DNA of 64,000 bases, taken from assembly GCF_001483135.1 (NCBI RefSeq), contig NZ_LNAL01000008.1, forward strand, positions 496,001-560,000, written 5' to 3'. Numbering within the stretch: position 1 is the stretch's first letter; every line of letters starts with the position of its first letter. Shown here in pieces: positions 24,740 through 33,281 of this stretch. The position numbers were made by a program, and so were the translations under genes. The stretch is from Solirubrum puertoriconensis. GTDB taxonomy: Bacteria; Bacteroidota; Bacteroidia; Cytophagales; Hymenobacteraceae. A model generated the notes under the pieces. It saw nothing but the letters and a program-made list of their open reading frames with translations, searched no databases and was not told where the DNA came from.

Positions 24740-25198
24740 ATGCAAACTTGGGCCGATGTAATTCGCTTTGCCAATAACGGGGTACCCGCCCCCGACCGCC
24801 GCGTGGAAAAAAACGATGCTGAGTGGCGCGAGCAGCTCACGCCCGAGCAATACCGCATTACCCGCCAGCACGGCACCGAGCGCGCCTTTACGGGCGAGTA
24901 CTGCGAGGCCCACGACCCCGGCCTGTACGCCTGTGTGTGCTGCGGCACGCCCTGCTACGATTCGCGCACCAAGTTCGAATCGGGCACAGGCTGGCCGAGC
25001 TTTACCGAACCGGTGCGCGACAACGTGGTGAAATACAAGAAGGACACCAGCTACGGCATGGTGCGCGTGGAGGTGCTCTGCAACGTGTGCGATGCCCACC
25101 AAGGCCACGTGTTCCCCGATGGCCCGGCGCCCACGGGCTTGCGCTACTGCATCAACTCGGCCGCCGTGAAGCTGGTAGAGCAGGAAGCCAACGCGTAG
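24740..25198 (+). CDS. msrB: Peptide-methionine (R)-S-oxide reductase
   Basis: This 152-residue protein reduces methionine-R-sulfoxide in oxidised proteins. The ATG at 24740 is chosen over an upstream in-frame start because the conserved region begins soon after (EWREQLTPEQYRITRQHGTE). The zinc cysteines are in CVCCG (65/68) and CNVCDAHQGHVF (114/117). The catalytic cysteine is Cys137 in RYCINSAA. SGTGWPSF is the usual substrate loop. There is no signal peptide, so it acts in the cytoplasm. The resolving cysteine equivalent is not obvious. Confidence 0.95.
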   Translation: MQTWADVIRFANNGVPAPDRRVEKNDAEWREQLTPEQYRITRQHGTERAFTGEYCEAHDPGLYACVCCGTPCYDSRTKFESGTGWPSFTEPVRDNVVKYKKDTSYGMVRVEVLCNVCDAHQGHVFPDGPAPTGLRYCINSAAVKLVEQEANA

Positions 25199-25214
25199 TT
25201 TTCAGTGCCTATGC

Positions 25215-25261
25215 AACGCCTAGGTGCCCGGCGTGCTGAGCGTGCGGGGTGCCTAGGCGTT
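25215..25261. terminator. Hairpin between convergent msrB and GNAT genes
   Basis: AACGCCTAGG (25215-25224) pairs perfectly with CCTAGGCGTT (25252-25261), with further partial pairing inward. It sits between two converging stop codons and carries CCTAGG in both arms. The U-run is weak, so a termination role is likely rather than certain. Confidence 0.65.
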
Positions 25262-25266
25262 ATCGT

Positions 25267-25707
25267 TTATGACTGAGCCCGGTACGGATCGAGCTTGGCG
25301 TTTTCCATGAAGCGCTGCGGGCTGGCGAGGGGCGTGAAGCCGAACTGTTCGTACAGCGAGTGGGCGTCGCGGGTGCCGAGCATCCAGCGGCGCAGGCCTT
25401 GCAGCTCGGGGTGCGCCGAAATGTGCGTCATCAGTAGCTTGCTGAGGCCCTGACCGCGGTACTCCTCCAGCACAAACACGTCGCAGAGGTAGGCAAAAGT
25501 GGCGCGGTCGGAGATGATGCGGGCAAAGCCTACCTGCTGGCCTTGGGCCGTGTACACGCCAAAGCACAGCGAGTTGCTAATGGAGCGCTCCACCAGCTCG
25601 CGGCTGATGCCAGGCGCCCAGTACGAGCGGTTGCTCAGAAAATCGTGAATAAAGCCGACATCGAGGCGGCTGCTATCGGTGGAAACCGTGAAAACTGTTG
25701 ACGACAT
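25267..25707 (-). CDS. GNAT-family N-acetyltransferase
   Basis: This 146-residue protein has a single GNAT fold. The acetyl-CoA binding motif A is DVFVLEEYRGQGLSKLLM (Q/RxxGxG-type, about residues 74-91). The C-terminal part has LYEQFGFTPL, the motif B/C boundary typical of these enzymes. An N-terminal SRELVERSI segment precedes strand 2. The acceptor cannot be predicted. It is a single gene converging on msrB. Confidence 0.88.
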   Translation of the reverse strand: MSSTVFTVSTDSSRLDVGFIHDFLSNRSYWAPGISRELVERSISNSLCFGVYTAQGQQVGFARIISDRATFAYLCDVFVLEEYRGQGLSKLLMTHISAHPELQGLRRWMLGTRDAHSLYEQFGFTPLASPQRFMENAKLDPYRAQS

Positions 25708-25761
25708 GCGCAGAGAAGAGCAAAGGGCCGCGTAGGCCTATTTTGGGCGGAAAGTAAGCGG

Positions 25762-25769
25762 TATCTTTG
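25762..25769 (+). promoter_or_regulatory. -7 promoter element upstream of the serine dehydratase gene
   Basis: TATCTTTG fits TAnnTTTG. It lies 146 bp before the sdaAA start, leaving a long leader in which I see no riboswitch-like structure. Confidence 0.4.
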
Positions 25770-25915
25770 GAAGCTGTGCTGCTAGGTAGAAACAGCTGCC
25801 TGTGCGCATCGGCTGCTAAAATGTGCTTTTGCCGGCACCCCTAGGTGCGCAAGCGCGTTTAGCAACTATTGCCCCCCATCCGCTTACTTACTGACCCGCT
25901 TTTCCCCGCATTCCC

Positions 25916-26821
25916 ATGTCGTTGCTTTTTAATGATTTTGCCAGCTGGCAAGCGCATTGTGCCAAAACCGGCGAGGCGCTGTGGCAGCCGGTGCTGGCCT
26001 ATGAAGTGGAGCAGAAAGGCCGCTCCGAAGAAGAAATCTGGGACGGCCTGCAGCGCGCCTACGATGTGATGCGCGACGCCGTGCGCACCGGCCTGAGCGA
26101 GGACATGACCTCGCGCTCGGGCATGATTAAGAACGGCGCCAAAAAAGTGGCCGCTTCGCCCGTCACGGTGCTCTCGCCCGAGTTCAAGATGCTCGTAACC
26201 CGTGCCCTAGGTGCCAAGGAGGTAAACTCGTGCATGGGCCGGGTGGTGGCTGCGCCTACCGCTGGGGCCTCGGGCATTTTGCCCGGTATCCTTACTACCA
26301 CCCAGGAGCTGCACAAGCTCGACGACCGCTGCATCTTGGAGGGCTTGTTGGTGGCTGCCGGTGTGGCGCTCATCATCGAGCAGAACGCGTCGTTGGCGGG
26401 TGCTGTAGGCGGTTGCCAGGCCGAAACCGGCAGCGCCGCAGCTATGGGCGCCGGCGCAATTGTGTACTGCCTTGGCGGCTCGGTGGAGCAGGCCTTTGCA
26501 GCCGTGGCCATAACCATTCAGTGCATGCTAGGCTTGGTGTGCGACCCGGTGGCGGGCCTCGTAGAGGTGCCCTGCGTGGTGCGCAACGCTTCGGCCTCGG
26601 CCATTGCCTTTTCGTCGGCGCAAATTGCCATTGCGGGTGTCGATCCGGTTATCCCCGTCGATCAATGCGTGCAGGCGCTGGGCGAAGTAGGCGAAAGCAT
26701 GGAAACGCGCTACAAGGAAACGGCCCTGGGTGGTTTGGCCAACACGCCGCGGGCCCGCCAAATAGAGCAGAAAGTGCTGGTGCAAGACATCCAGATTTTG
26801 CCCGATCAGCCCGAAGCGTAA
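25916..26821 (+). CDS. sdaAA: L-serine dehydratase, iron-sulfur-dependent, alpha subunit
   Basis: This 301-residue protein converts L-serine to pyruvate and ammonia using a 4Fe-4S cluster. The alpha-domain signatures are SRSGMIKNGAKKV, NSCMGRVVAAPTAGASGILPG, and CQAETGSAAAMGAGAI. The cluster cysteines are in SCMGR, GGCQAE and CDPVAGLVEVPC. Many bacteria use one fused chain of about 450 residues. Here only the alpha part is encoded, so a separate beta subunit gene should exist elsewhere, since none is in this window. Confidence 0.92.
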   Translation: MSLLFNDFASWQAHCAKTGEALWQPVLAYEVEQKGRSEEEIWDGLQRAYDVMRDAVRTGLSEDMTSRSGMIKNGAKKVAASPVTVLSPEFKMLVTRALGAKEVNSCMGRVVAAPTAGASGILPGILTTTQELHKLDDRCILEGLLVAAGVALIIEQNASLAGAVGGCQAETGSAAAMGAGAIVYCLGGSVEQAFAAVAITIQCMLGLVCDPVAGLVEVPCVVRNASASAIAFSSAQIAIAGVDPVIPVDQCVQALGEVGESMETRYKETALGGLANTPRARQIEQKVLVQDIQILPDQPEA

Positions 26822-26845
26822 GCGGCCCAGTCATGGATAGAAATT

Positions 26846-26885
26846 AAGCCCCGCCGGCATGCTGCTGGCGGGGCTTTGCTTTTGC
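26846..26885. terminator. Intrinsic terminator between sdaAA and the convergent membrane-protein gene
   Basis: AAGCCCCGCC (26846-26855) pairs with GGCGGGGCTT (26867-26876) and is followed by a T-rich tract on the plus strand. Confidence 0.85.
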
Positions 26886-26896
26886 GGCACCTAGGG

Positions 26897-27949
26897 CTAC
26901 ACGGTTTTCACCTCGGGCGCCGTTACAATTTTAGCCAGGAACGTAACGGCCTCGTTGTAGCGGCCGCGCAGGGCGTGGTAGCGCCGCCACGCAACTTCCC
27001 GATCGGGATTAAGCTTGACGTTGTGCTCTTGCAGGCATTTGTAGGCGTTAAAGAACTCTTGGCGGCTGGGCTCCTCGAGCGAGTTGGTAGGCTCGAGCAA
27101 CTCGGATGGTTTGCTGTGGGCCCGCTCCTCGAAAAAGCGGTACACCCGATTTACGGCCAAACACCCAGCCTTGAAGCTCAACTCGATTTGGTTGCTACGG
27201 GGCTGATCGACGGCGCTGATGATGAGGGCCGCGGCATCGAGCAGAATGCCGGCGGCGGCAATCCAGGAGCGGCCCGGCTGCGGCGAGCGGAAAAAAGACA
27301 GTACCGGCAGCGAGGTGTGCGTCTCGTCGATCTGCACAAACCACTCTTCCCAAATGCGCCACTGGGTGTCGTCGTTGAGCAAGGTACCGCCGCGGTTTAG
27401 CCACACTATTAAGTTAGTGGCCGAGCTAGGGGCACCGGCACGTAGCTCGAGCTGCGCCACAATCAGCTCGCGGCGCGAAAAAGCCTGGTAAATAGTGGGC
27501 AGGTAGGAGATGAGCAGCGTCATCAGCAGCAAGCCCCAAGTGGCCTCGGAGTACGACAAAAACGCGCCTACTAAGCTGTTGGCTTCCATAGAGCCCAACG
27601 TAAGCAGGCTGTTGCTGCTGAGCTTGTAGCAAAACGCCCACGAGCCTTCGCCCACGGCCCAGTACATACCCATGTAGCCCAACGCGATAAGAGCCAACCA
27701 GGCAACAGGCAATGCCACCAGCGCCACGGGGGCGTAGAGGGCCAGCACCCAGTCGCGGCGGGCGTACGTGCGGCCAGTGGCGGCTACCAAGTGAAATACA
27801 AACCGAATGCCGCGGAACACGAGGTTGCTAAGCAGTACTGATTCGTTGCGCGGCATTACAAAAGCCCGTATGGCCGCTGCCAGTGTATAAATCACCAGCG
27901 CGATGCCAGCTAGTAGCACGGCGACTCGTATTGCCCAATCAGTCAGCAT
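26897..27949 (-). CDS. Channel-like membrane protein of unknown function
   Basis: This 350-residue protein has hydrophobic helices at about residues 5-32, 70-95 and 135-160. Between the last two is a re-entrant-like segment (WAFCYKLSSNSLLTLGSME). The last helix (TWGLLLMTLLISYLPTIYQAF) is followed by a charged SRRE motif and a long soluble C-terminal domain. The pattern of outer helix, pore loop, inner helix and cytosolic tail resembles two-helix potassium channels. The selectivity filter GYG is absent, with SLLTLGS in that place. I cannot assign a function. It lies 92 bp downstream of lutB on the same strand and may be read with it. Confidence 0.6.
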   Translation of the reverse strand: MLTDWAIRVAVLLAGIALVIYTLAAAIRAFVMPRNESVLLSNLVFRGIRFVFHLVAATGRTYARRDWVLALYAPVALVALPVAWLALIALGYMGMYWAVGEGSWAFCYKLSSNSLLTLGSMEANSLVGAFLSYSEATWGLLLMTLLISYLPTIYQAFSRRELIVAQLELRAGAPSSATNLIVWLNRGGTLLNDDTQWRIWEEWFVQIDETHTSLPVLSFFRSPQPGRSWIAAAGILLDAAALIISAVDQPRSNQIELSFKAGCLAVNRVYRFFEERAHSKPSELLEPTNSLEEPSRQEFFNAYKCLQEHNVKLNPDREVAWRRYHALRGRYNEAVTFLAKIVTAPEVKTV

Positions 27950-28041
27950 ATATCACCGCTATAAACATCCGACGAGGTTGTACGCGCAGAATGCCGGGCG
28001 GTTAAGTGCCAGTCTGATAGCACCCAGGTAACCGAGGTGGG

Positions 28042-29421
28042 CTACTTCTGCCGCTCCTTCCAGAGTTGGCGGAACGATTTGGGCGCCAGCTGTACGGCCT
28101 CGCGGCGCTTGTTCCAGCCGGTTTGGCCCAGCAGGCGGTTCAGTACCCAACGCTTGGCCGAAATGGGCGCCATGCCCCACAGCCAGCGGTGCTTCATGCC
28201 GTAGAGCCACAGCTTAATGCCGCGCTCCTCGTCGGCATCGTTGTAGTGCTCGCGCACGCTTTGCTGGCGGTTGAGCAGCAAAATGTTGTGGATGGGAATG
28301 CGCACCGGGCACACCGACGAGCACGCCCCGCACAACGACGACGCGTAGCTGAGGTGCTTGTTGTCGGAGAAGCCGGCTAGGTGCGGCGTAATCACCGAGC
28401 CAATGGGGCCGGAGTAGGTAGCCTCGTAGGTGTGGCCGCCGATGTTTTTGTACACGGGGCACACGTTCAGGCAGGCTCCGCACCGAATGCATTGCAGCGC
28501 CTCGCGCTTGTCGGGCTGGGCCAGTAGGTTGGTGCGGCCGTTGTCGAGCAGCACCACGTACATTTCCTCGGGGCCATCCTTCTCGAGCGGTTGGCGCGGC
28601 CCTAGGTACACGGTGTTGTATACAGTGAGTTGCTGGCCGGTGCCGCTGGTGCTAAGCAGCGGCCAGAACAGGTCGAGGTCTTGCAGCGTGGGAATGAGCT
28701 TTTCAATGCCCACAATGGCAATGTGCGTGCGCGGAAATGCGGCCGAGAGGCGGGCGTTGCCCTCGTTTTCGGTTACGGCCACGCCGCCCACATCGGCCAC
28801 CAGAAAGTTGCCGCCCGTAATGCCGATTTCGGCCGAGGTGTACTTGTTGCGCAGCAGCTTGCGTGCCGTGTACACCAGCTGCTGGGCGTCGTCGGTGGGC
28901 GCAATCTTCAGGTGCTTCACGAAGATGTCGGCAATGTCCTTTTTGCTCAGGTGCATGGCCGGCGTTACGATGTGGTAGGGCCGCTCGCCATTCAGCTGCA
29001 CGATGTACTCGCCTAGGTCGGTTTCCACCGATTCGACGCCGTTCTTCTCGAGGTATTCGTTCAGGTGAATTTCCTCCGTGGTCATGCTCTTAGCCTTTAC
29101 CACGGTGCGGGCCCGGCGGCGCTGCACAATCTTGCCGATTTCAACGAGGGCTTCCTTGGCATCCTGCGCCCAGATAACCTTGCCGCCGCGCTTCGTAAAG
29201 TTCTCCTCCCACTGCAGCAGGTACTGATCGAGGTTGTTTACGATTTGCGCTTTGCGGTACGCGGCGCGCGAGCGGGCCAGTTCATGGTCGCGGTACCACT
29301 CGAGGCCTTGCTGCACGGCCGTGTTGTACTTGCCAATGTTGAACCGAATTTTACGGCGGTGCTCCAGGTCGAAAGCTTTCGAATCGGAGTCGACCAGGAA
29401 TTGGGACGCTTTAGTAGTCAT
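28042..29421 (-). CDS. lutB: LutB-like iron-sulfur lactate oxidation protein
   Basis: This 459-residue protein matches LutB of the LutABC L-lactate oxidation complex. The ATG at 29421 begins MTTKASQFLVDSDSKAF. The N-terminal LUD domain has SMTTEEIHLNEYLEKNGVES and GVAVTENEGNARL. Two 4Fe-4S ferredoxin motifs follow: CIRCGACLNVCPVYK (about residues 312-326) and CGACSSVCPVRIP (about 362-374). The C-terminus is a DUF3390-like tail with WLYGMKHRWLWGMAP. LutA and LutC normally lie beside it, but neither is adjacent here, so they must be elsewhere or absent. Confidence 0.9.
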   Translation of the reverse strand: MTTKASQFLVDSDSKAFDLEHRRKIRFNIGKYNTAVQQGLEWYRDHELARSRAAYRKAQIVNNLDQYLLQWEENFTKRGGKVIWAQDAKEALVEIGKIVQRRRARTVVKAKSMTTEEIHLNEYLEKNGVESVETDLGEYIVQLNGERPYHIVTPAMHLSKKDIADIFVKHLKIAPTDDAQQLVYTARKLLRNKYTSAEIGITGGNFLVADVGGVAVTENEGNARLSAAFPRTHIAIVGIEKLIPTLQDLDLFWPLLSTSGTGQQLTVYNTVYLGPRQPLEKDGPEEMYVVLLDNGRTNLLAQPDKREALQCIRCGACLNVCPVYKNIGGHTYEATYSGPIGSVITPHLAGFSDNKHLSYASSLCGACSSVCPVRIPIHNILLLNRQQSVREHYNDADEERGIKLWLYGMKHRWLWGMAPISAKRWVLNRLLGQTGWNKRREAVQLAPKSFRQLWKERQK

Positions 29422-29469
29422 GGCAGCACAAATCGAGGCAATCGGCGGCAATTGCGACTATAAAAATGC

Positions 29470-29506
29470 GGAAGTCTGCCGAGAGTTCAGTTCTCGGCAG
29501 ACTTCC
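29470..29506 (-). terminator. Intrinsic terminator after the first M28 peptidase gene
   Basis: A 15-bp perfect stem (29470-29484 and 29492-29506) has a 7-base loop. On the minus strand it is followed by a TTTTT tract. It separates the peptidase gene from lutB downstream. Confidence 0.85.
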
Positions 29507-29591
29507 AGTTGTTAGCTAACTACAATTGGGTGCCTCGTAATGAGCAAGTGGCCAAGGATTTTGCTGCCAGCTGCTCAAGGGCCAGCCCCAC

Positions 29592-31253
29592 CTAGGGCTT
29601 GTTCGAATCAACCACCGGGCGGTTGTCGCGGTTTGCCAGCTCCCAGGCGGTATGGAACACCAAACGGCCGCGCTTTTCCATCAGCGGAAATTCAATTTTC
29701 TCCACGTCGTCGGTTAGCTGGTGGTAATCGGCGTGGTCGCCGGTGGTGTAGAAGATTACGGGGACTTTGTGCCGCGCGAAGTTGTAGTGGTCGGAGCGGT
29801 AGTACACGCGCTCGGGGTCTTTGGGGTCGTTGTAGCGGTAGTCAAGCTCCAGCTGCGTGTACTTCTTGTTCATGTCCTCGCTGATGGCGTGCAGCTCCGA
29901 CGAGAGCTTATCCGAACCGACCAAGCACACGTATTGGTCGCCGGGTTTGTGGTTGTCGTCGGTGCGGCCTACCATGTCCAGGTTCAGGTCGGCAATGGTT
30001 TGCGCCAGCGGAAACACCGGGTTGTCGGTGTAGAACTCCGAACCAAACAGGCCCTTTTCCTCGCCCGTTACGGCCAAGAACAAGATGCTGCGGCGCGGGC
30101 CATGCCCTTCGGCCTTGGCCTTGCCGAACGCCTCGGCCAGCTCCAGCACCGATACCGTGCCCGAGCCGTCGTCGTCGGCGCCGTTGTACACTTTGCCGTC
30201 CCGCACGCCTAGGTGGTCGTAGTGGGCCGAAAGCACCAGCACCTCGTCTTTCTTGTCGGTGCCCTCGAGGTAGCCCATCACGTTTTCGGTGGCGAAGGTT
30301 TCGGTTTTGCGCGGCGAGCGTACCACCACTTTTGCGGGCTTAAACGAAGCTTTTACCGGCTTGCCAGCCTCAGCCACAGCCGCTTGGTACTTGGCCACGC
30401 CCTCGGCGTTGCTGCTCAGCAACTCGTAACCGACCGCCGTCGAGATGAAGTACGTGGCGGCCCTAGGTGACTGCGCCTGCGCTTTGCCCGGAAAATCCAT
30501 GCGCGGCTGGTTCAGGTAGGGCATAAAGCGCGCGAGGTTCTGGGCAAACTTGTCGGCATCGGGGTTGATAAAGAACACCGACCGGACGCCTTTTTGCGTA
30601 GCCAGCGCCGACTTAGCCCGCGTATCGAGGCCCCACTTGCTGGGCTTGCCGTCGGTGCTCAGCAGAGGCTTGCCATCCTTGGTTGGTTCGCCGGCTAGCA
30701 CAATCAGGTCTTTGCCCTTTACATCCAGGCCAGCGTAATCGTTGTAGGCGTCTTGCTCGATGCCGTAGCCCACAAAAATGGGCTGCAGAGTGGTTTCCTG
30801 CGAAAACGGCGAGTCGCTGCTGATAAAGTAGTCTTGCAGCAGTTGGTACTGCTGCTTGCCAATTTGCAGCTTCATCTGCTCGGCGGCCCAGTGGTTGCGC
30901 TCCAGCGTGAAGTGCTGCAGGTACGGGCTGTCGGAGTTCTGCACCGGGCCGGTTAGCCCCAAGGCGGCAAACTGTTTGGCGAGGTAGTCGGCGGCCATTC
31001 TCTGGCCTTTTTCGCCGGTTTCGCGGCCTTCGTAGGCATCGGAGGCCAGCACCGTCAGGTGCTTGCGCAAATCGTCCTGCGTGATGGTGTTGGCGTAGTT
31101 TACGGCCCAGTCAGTAGGAGCGGGGGCAACGGCTTTTTCCGTTCTAGTTTTCGTTTTGACTTTGGTCTTGCCCTGGGCCAAGGCCTGCGGCGCGCCACCT
31201 AGGGCCGCCCAGCCCAAAGCTGCTGCCAAGGCGTAGAGTTGAGGTTTGTGCAT
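29592..31253 (-). CDS. M28-family exported metallopeptidase (copy A)
   Basis: This 553-residue zinc aminopeptidase-like enzyme is exported. The ATG at 31253 gives a signal peptide (MHKPQLYALAAALGWAALGG to ALAQ). A short Lys/Thr-rich region is followed by a protease-associated-type domain insert and the M28 catalytic core. Zinc ligands are visible in SAHYDHLG (His), NGADDDGSGT (Asp), GEEKGLFGSE (Glu pair), LDMVGRTDD (Asp) and YRSDHYNFARH (His). No type IX sorting tail is apparent. It is one of two tandem paralogues, with copy B directly upstream, and has its own terminator. Confidence 0.92.
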   Translation of the reverse strand: MHKPQLYALAAALGWAALGGAPQALAQGKTKVKTKTRTEKAVAPAPTDWAVNYANTITQDDLRKHLTVLASDAYEGRETGEKGQRMAADYLAKQFAALGLTGPVQNSDSPYLQHFTLERNHWAAEQMKLQIGKQQYQLLQDYFISSDSPFSQETTLQPIFVGYGIEQDAYNDYAGLDVKGKDLIVLAGEPTKDGKPLLSTDGKPSKWGLDTRAKSALATQKGVRSVFFINPDADKFAQNLARFMPYLNQPRMDFPGKAQAQSPRAATYFISTAVGYELLSSNAEGVAKYQAAVAEAGKPVKASFKPAKVVVRSPRKTETFATENVMGYLEGTDKKDEVLVLSAHYDHLGVRDGKVYNGADDDGSGTVSVLELAEAFGKAKAEGHGPRRSILFLAVTGEEKGLFGSEFYTDNPVFPLAQTIADLNLDMVGRTDDNHKPGDQYVCLVGSDKLSSELHAISEDMNKKYTQLELDYRYNDPKDPERVYYRSDHYNFARHKVPVIFYTTGDHADYHQLTDDVEKIEFPLMEKRGRLVFHTAWELANRDNRPVVDSNKP

Positions 31254-31320
31254 AAGGCAATAATAGTAGCTGGTGGAAATATTGTTGGGCCCGAGCAGGA
31301 GGGAAGTTCCTGCTAAGTGC

Positions 31321-31355
31321 AACGGCCCGGCCGGTAGTATACCAGCCGGGCCGTT
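31321..31355. repeat. Inverted repeat between the two M28 peptidase genes
   Basis: 14-base arms (31321-31334 and 31342-31355) match at 13 positions, with a G-U possible on the minus strand. It lies about 110 bp after copy B, with no U-run. It may be a weak terminator or processing stem for copy B. Confidence 0.5.
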
Positions 31356-31461
31356 AAGAGTAAGTAGCCGATAACCAGCTTGGGCTAAGGTGCTCGGTAG
31401 ACAGTGGCTTACTACCAAAGCCCGCCTTGCCCGGTGCTTGCTATCGACTACTCGAAGTCAC

Positions 31462-33159
31462 CTAGGGCTTGTTCGAGTCGACCGCGATGCGGTTGTCGCG
31501 GTTTACCAAATCCCAAGCCGCATGGAACACCACGCGGGCGCGCTTCTCCATCTTCGGAAATTCGATTTTGTCGACTTCGTCTTTGGCGCCGTGGTAATCA
31601 TCGTGCACGCCGTTGAAGAAGAACGCCACCGGAATGCCGTGCTTCGCGAAGTTGTAGTGGTCGGAGCGGTAGTAGAAGCGGTTTGGATCGTTCGGGTCGT
31701 TGTAGCGGAAGTCCAGATCCATGGCGCCGTTCTTCTCGTTGGCGGCCAGCACAATCTTATGCAGCTCCGAGGAGAGCTTGTCCGAGCCAATCACGTATAC
31801 GTAGTCGCCTTTGCCTTCGTGCTCCTTATCGGTGCGGCCCACCATGTCAATGTTCAGGTCGGCTACGGTTTGGGCCAGCGGGAACACGGGGTGGTCGGAG
31901 TAGTACTCCGAGCCCAGCAGGCCCTTTTCTTCGCCCGTTACCGTCAGGAACAGGATGCTGCGGCGCGGGCCGTGGCCCTCGGCTTTGGCCTTTACAAAAG
32001 CCTCGGCCATTTCAAGCACCGATACCGTACCCGAGCCGTCGTCGTCGGCGCCGTTGTGCACTTCGCCGTTAATAATGCCGATGTGGTCGTAGTGAGCTGA
32101 TACCACAATCAGCTCGTCCTTCTTATCGGTGCCTTCGAGGTAGCCCAGCACGTTCTCCGTGGTGAAGTTTTCGCGCTTCTTGGGAGCTTTGATGGCAAAC
32201 TTGGCAGGCTTAAAAGTGGCTTTAGCGGGCTTGCCGGCCGCGCCTACGCTCGCCTCGTACTTGCGCACGTTGGCATCGGCAGAGCCCAGCAGCTTAGCAC
32301 CTAGGGCCGGCGATACAAAGAACGTAGCAGCGCGCGGCTCCTTCTTGGCGTCCACGAAGTTGATGCTCGGGCGGCTCAGGTAAGGAGCCATGCGAGCCGC
32401 CGTTTTGCCGAAGTTGTCGTTGGGGTTGAAGCTCACGAAGAACACCGATCGGGCGCCCTTTTGCGTAGCCATAGCCGCCTTGGCGCGGTAGTCGTTGCCC
32501 CACTTGCTGGCAGCACCGTCTTTGCCCAGCAGGGGTTTGCCGTCTTTGGTAGGCTCGCCCATCAGGATGATCAGGTCTTTGCCTTTCACATCGAGGCCCG
32601 TGTAGTCGGAGTAGCCGTCTTGCTCGATGCCGTAGCCCGCAAATACCGGCTGAACGGTGGTTTCTTGCTCGAAAGGCGAGCCGCCGTAAGCGTAGAAATC
32701 CTCCATCCACTTAAAGGTCTGGCCGCCCACTTTCAGGGTAGCGCCGCCCGCCCACGTGCTGCGCTCCATCGTGAAGTGCTGCATATAGGGGTTGTCCGAG
32801 TCTTTCACGGGGCCCACCAGGCCAAGCTCCTGAAAGCGTTTGGCGATGTAATCAGCGGCCATTTTCTGGCCCTTCTCGCCGGTTTCGCGGCCTTCGTAGG
32901 CATCGGAGGCCAGCACCGTCAAGTGCTTGCGCAAATCGTCCTGCGTGATGGTGCCGGCGTAGGTGGTAGCTAGGTCGGCGGTGGGTGCGGCCGCGGCGGC
33001 CGGTGCTGCAGCCGCTGCCGGGGCAGCCGTAGCCGCCGGTGCTTCCGACTTGTGCTTTACCTTCACCTTGCGTTTGCCGCTAGGTGCATCTTGCGCCGCC
33101 GCTGGTCCGGCTACTACCGAGGCAGCCAGCAGAAACGCGTAAAAAGACTTGTGTGACAT
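31462..33159 (-). CDS. M28-family exported metallopeptidase (copy B)
   Basis: This 565-residue paralogue of the next gene has the same domain order. The ATG at 33159 gives a signal peptide (MSHKSFYAFLLAASVVAGPAAA). A long Ala/Pro-rich linker (about residues 35-65) is expanded relative to copy A. The zinc ligands are conserved in SAHYDHIG, NGADDDGSGT, GEEKGLLGSE, DMVGRTDKE and YRSDHYNFAKH. Much of the core is near-identical to copy A at DNA level, including a stretch around the segment TQDDLRKHLTVLASDAYEGR. The two genes are separated by 208 bp, indicating tandem duplication. Confidence 0.92.
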   Translation of the reverse strand: MSHKSFYAFLLAASVVAGPAAAQDAPSGKRKVKVKHKSEAPAATAAPAAAAAPAAAAAPTADLATTYAGTITQDDLRKHLTVLASDAYEGRETGEKGQKMAADYIAKRFQELGLVGPVKDSDNPYMQHFTMERSTWAGGATLKVGGQTFKWMEDFYAYGGSPFEQETTVQPVFAGYGIEQDGYSDYTGLDVKGKDLIILMGEPTKDGKPLLGKDGAASKWGNDYRAKAAMATQKGARSVFFVSFNPNDNFGKTAARMAPYLSRPSINFVDAKKEPRAATFFVSPALGAKLLGSADANVRKYEASVGAAGKPAKATFKPAKFAIKAPKKRENFTTENVLGYLEGTDKKDELIVVSAHYDHIGIINGEVHNGADDDGSGTVSVLEMAEAFVKAKAEGHGPRRSILFLTVTGEEKGLLGSEYYSDHPVFPLAQTVADLNIDMVGRTDKEHEGKGDYVYVIGSDKLSSELHKIVLAANEKNGAMDLDFRYNDPNDPNRFYYRSDHYNFAKHGIPVAFFFNGVHDDYHGAKDEVDKIEFPKMEKRARVVFHAAWDLVNRDNRIAVDSNKP

Positions 33160-33281
33160 AGGCAGACAGCGCGCTGCGCTGCTTGTGGGGGAATGGTGAG
33201 TGAATAAGAAGTAGCGCGGGAGGTTGCCAAGCAAGGACACTCGACATACGGCAAGGTTGCCGCCCAACCTCAGGTGCTTTG

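Noticed and set aside
26230-26847. 205-codon plus-strand ORF inside sdaAA
   Set aside because: It is a +1 shadow rich in Arg, Gly and His with no domain, overlapping the conserved serine dehydratase frame.
33001-33060. Ala/Pro-rich repeats in M28 copy B as a variable repeat tract
   Set aside because: The codons are varied and there is no exact tandem unit, so it is a low-complexity linker rather than a phase-variable repeat.
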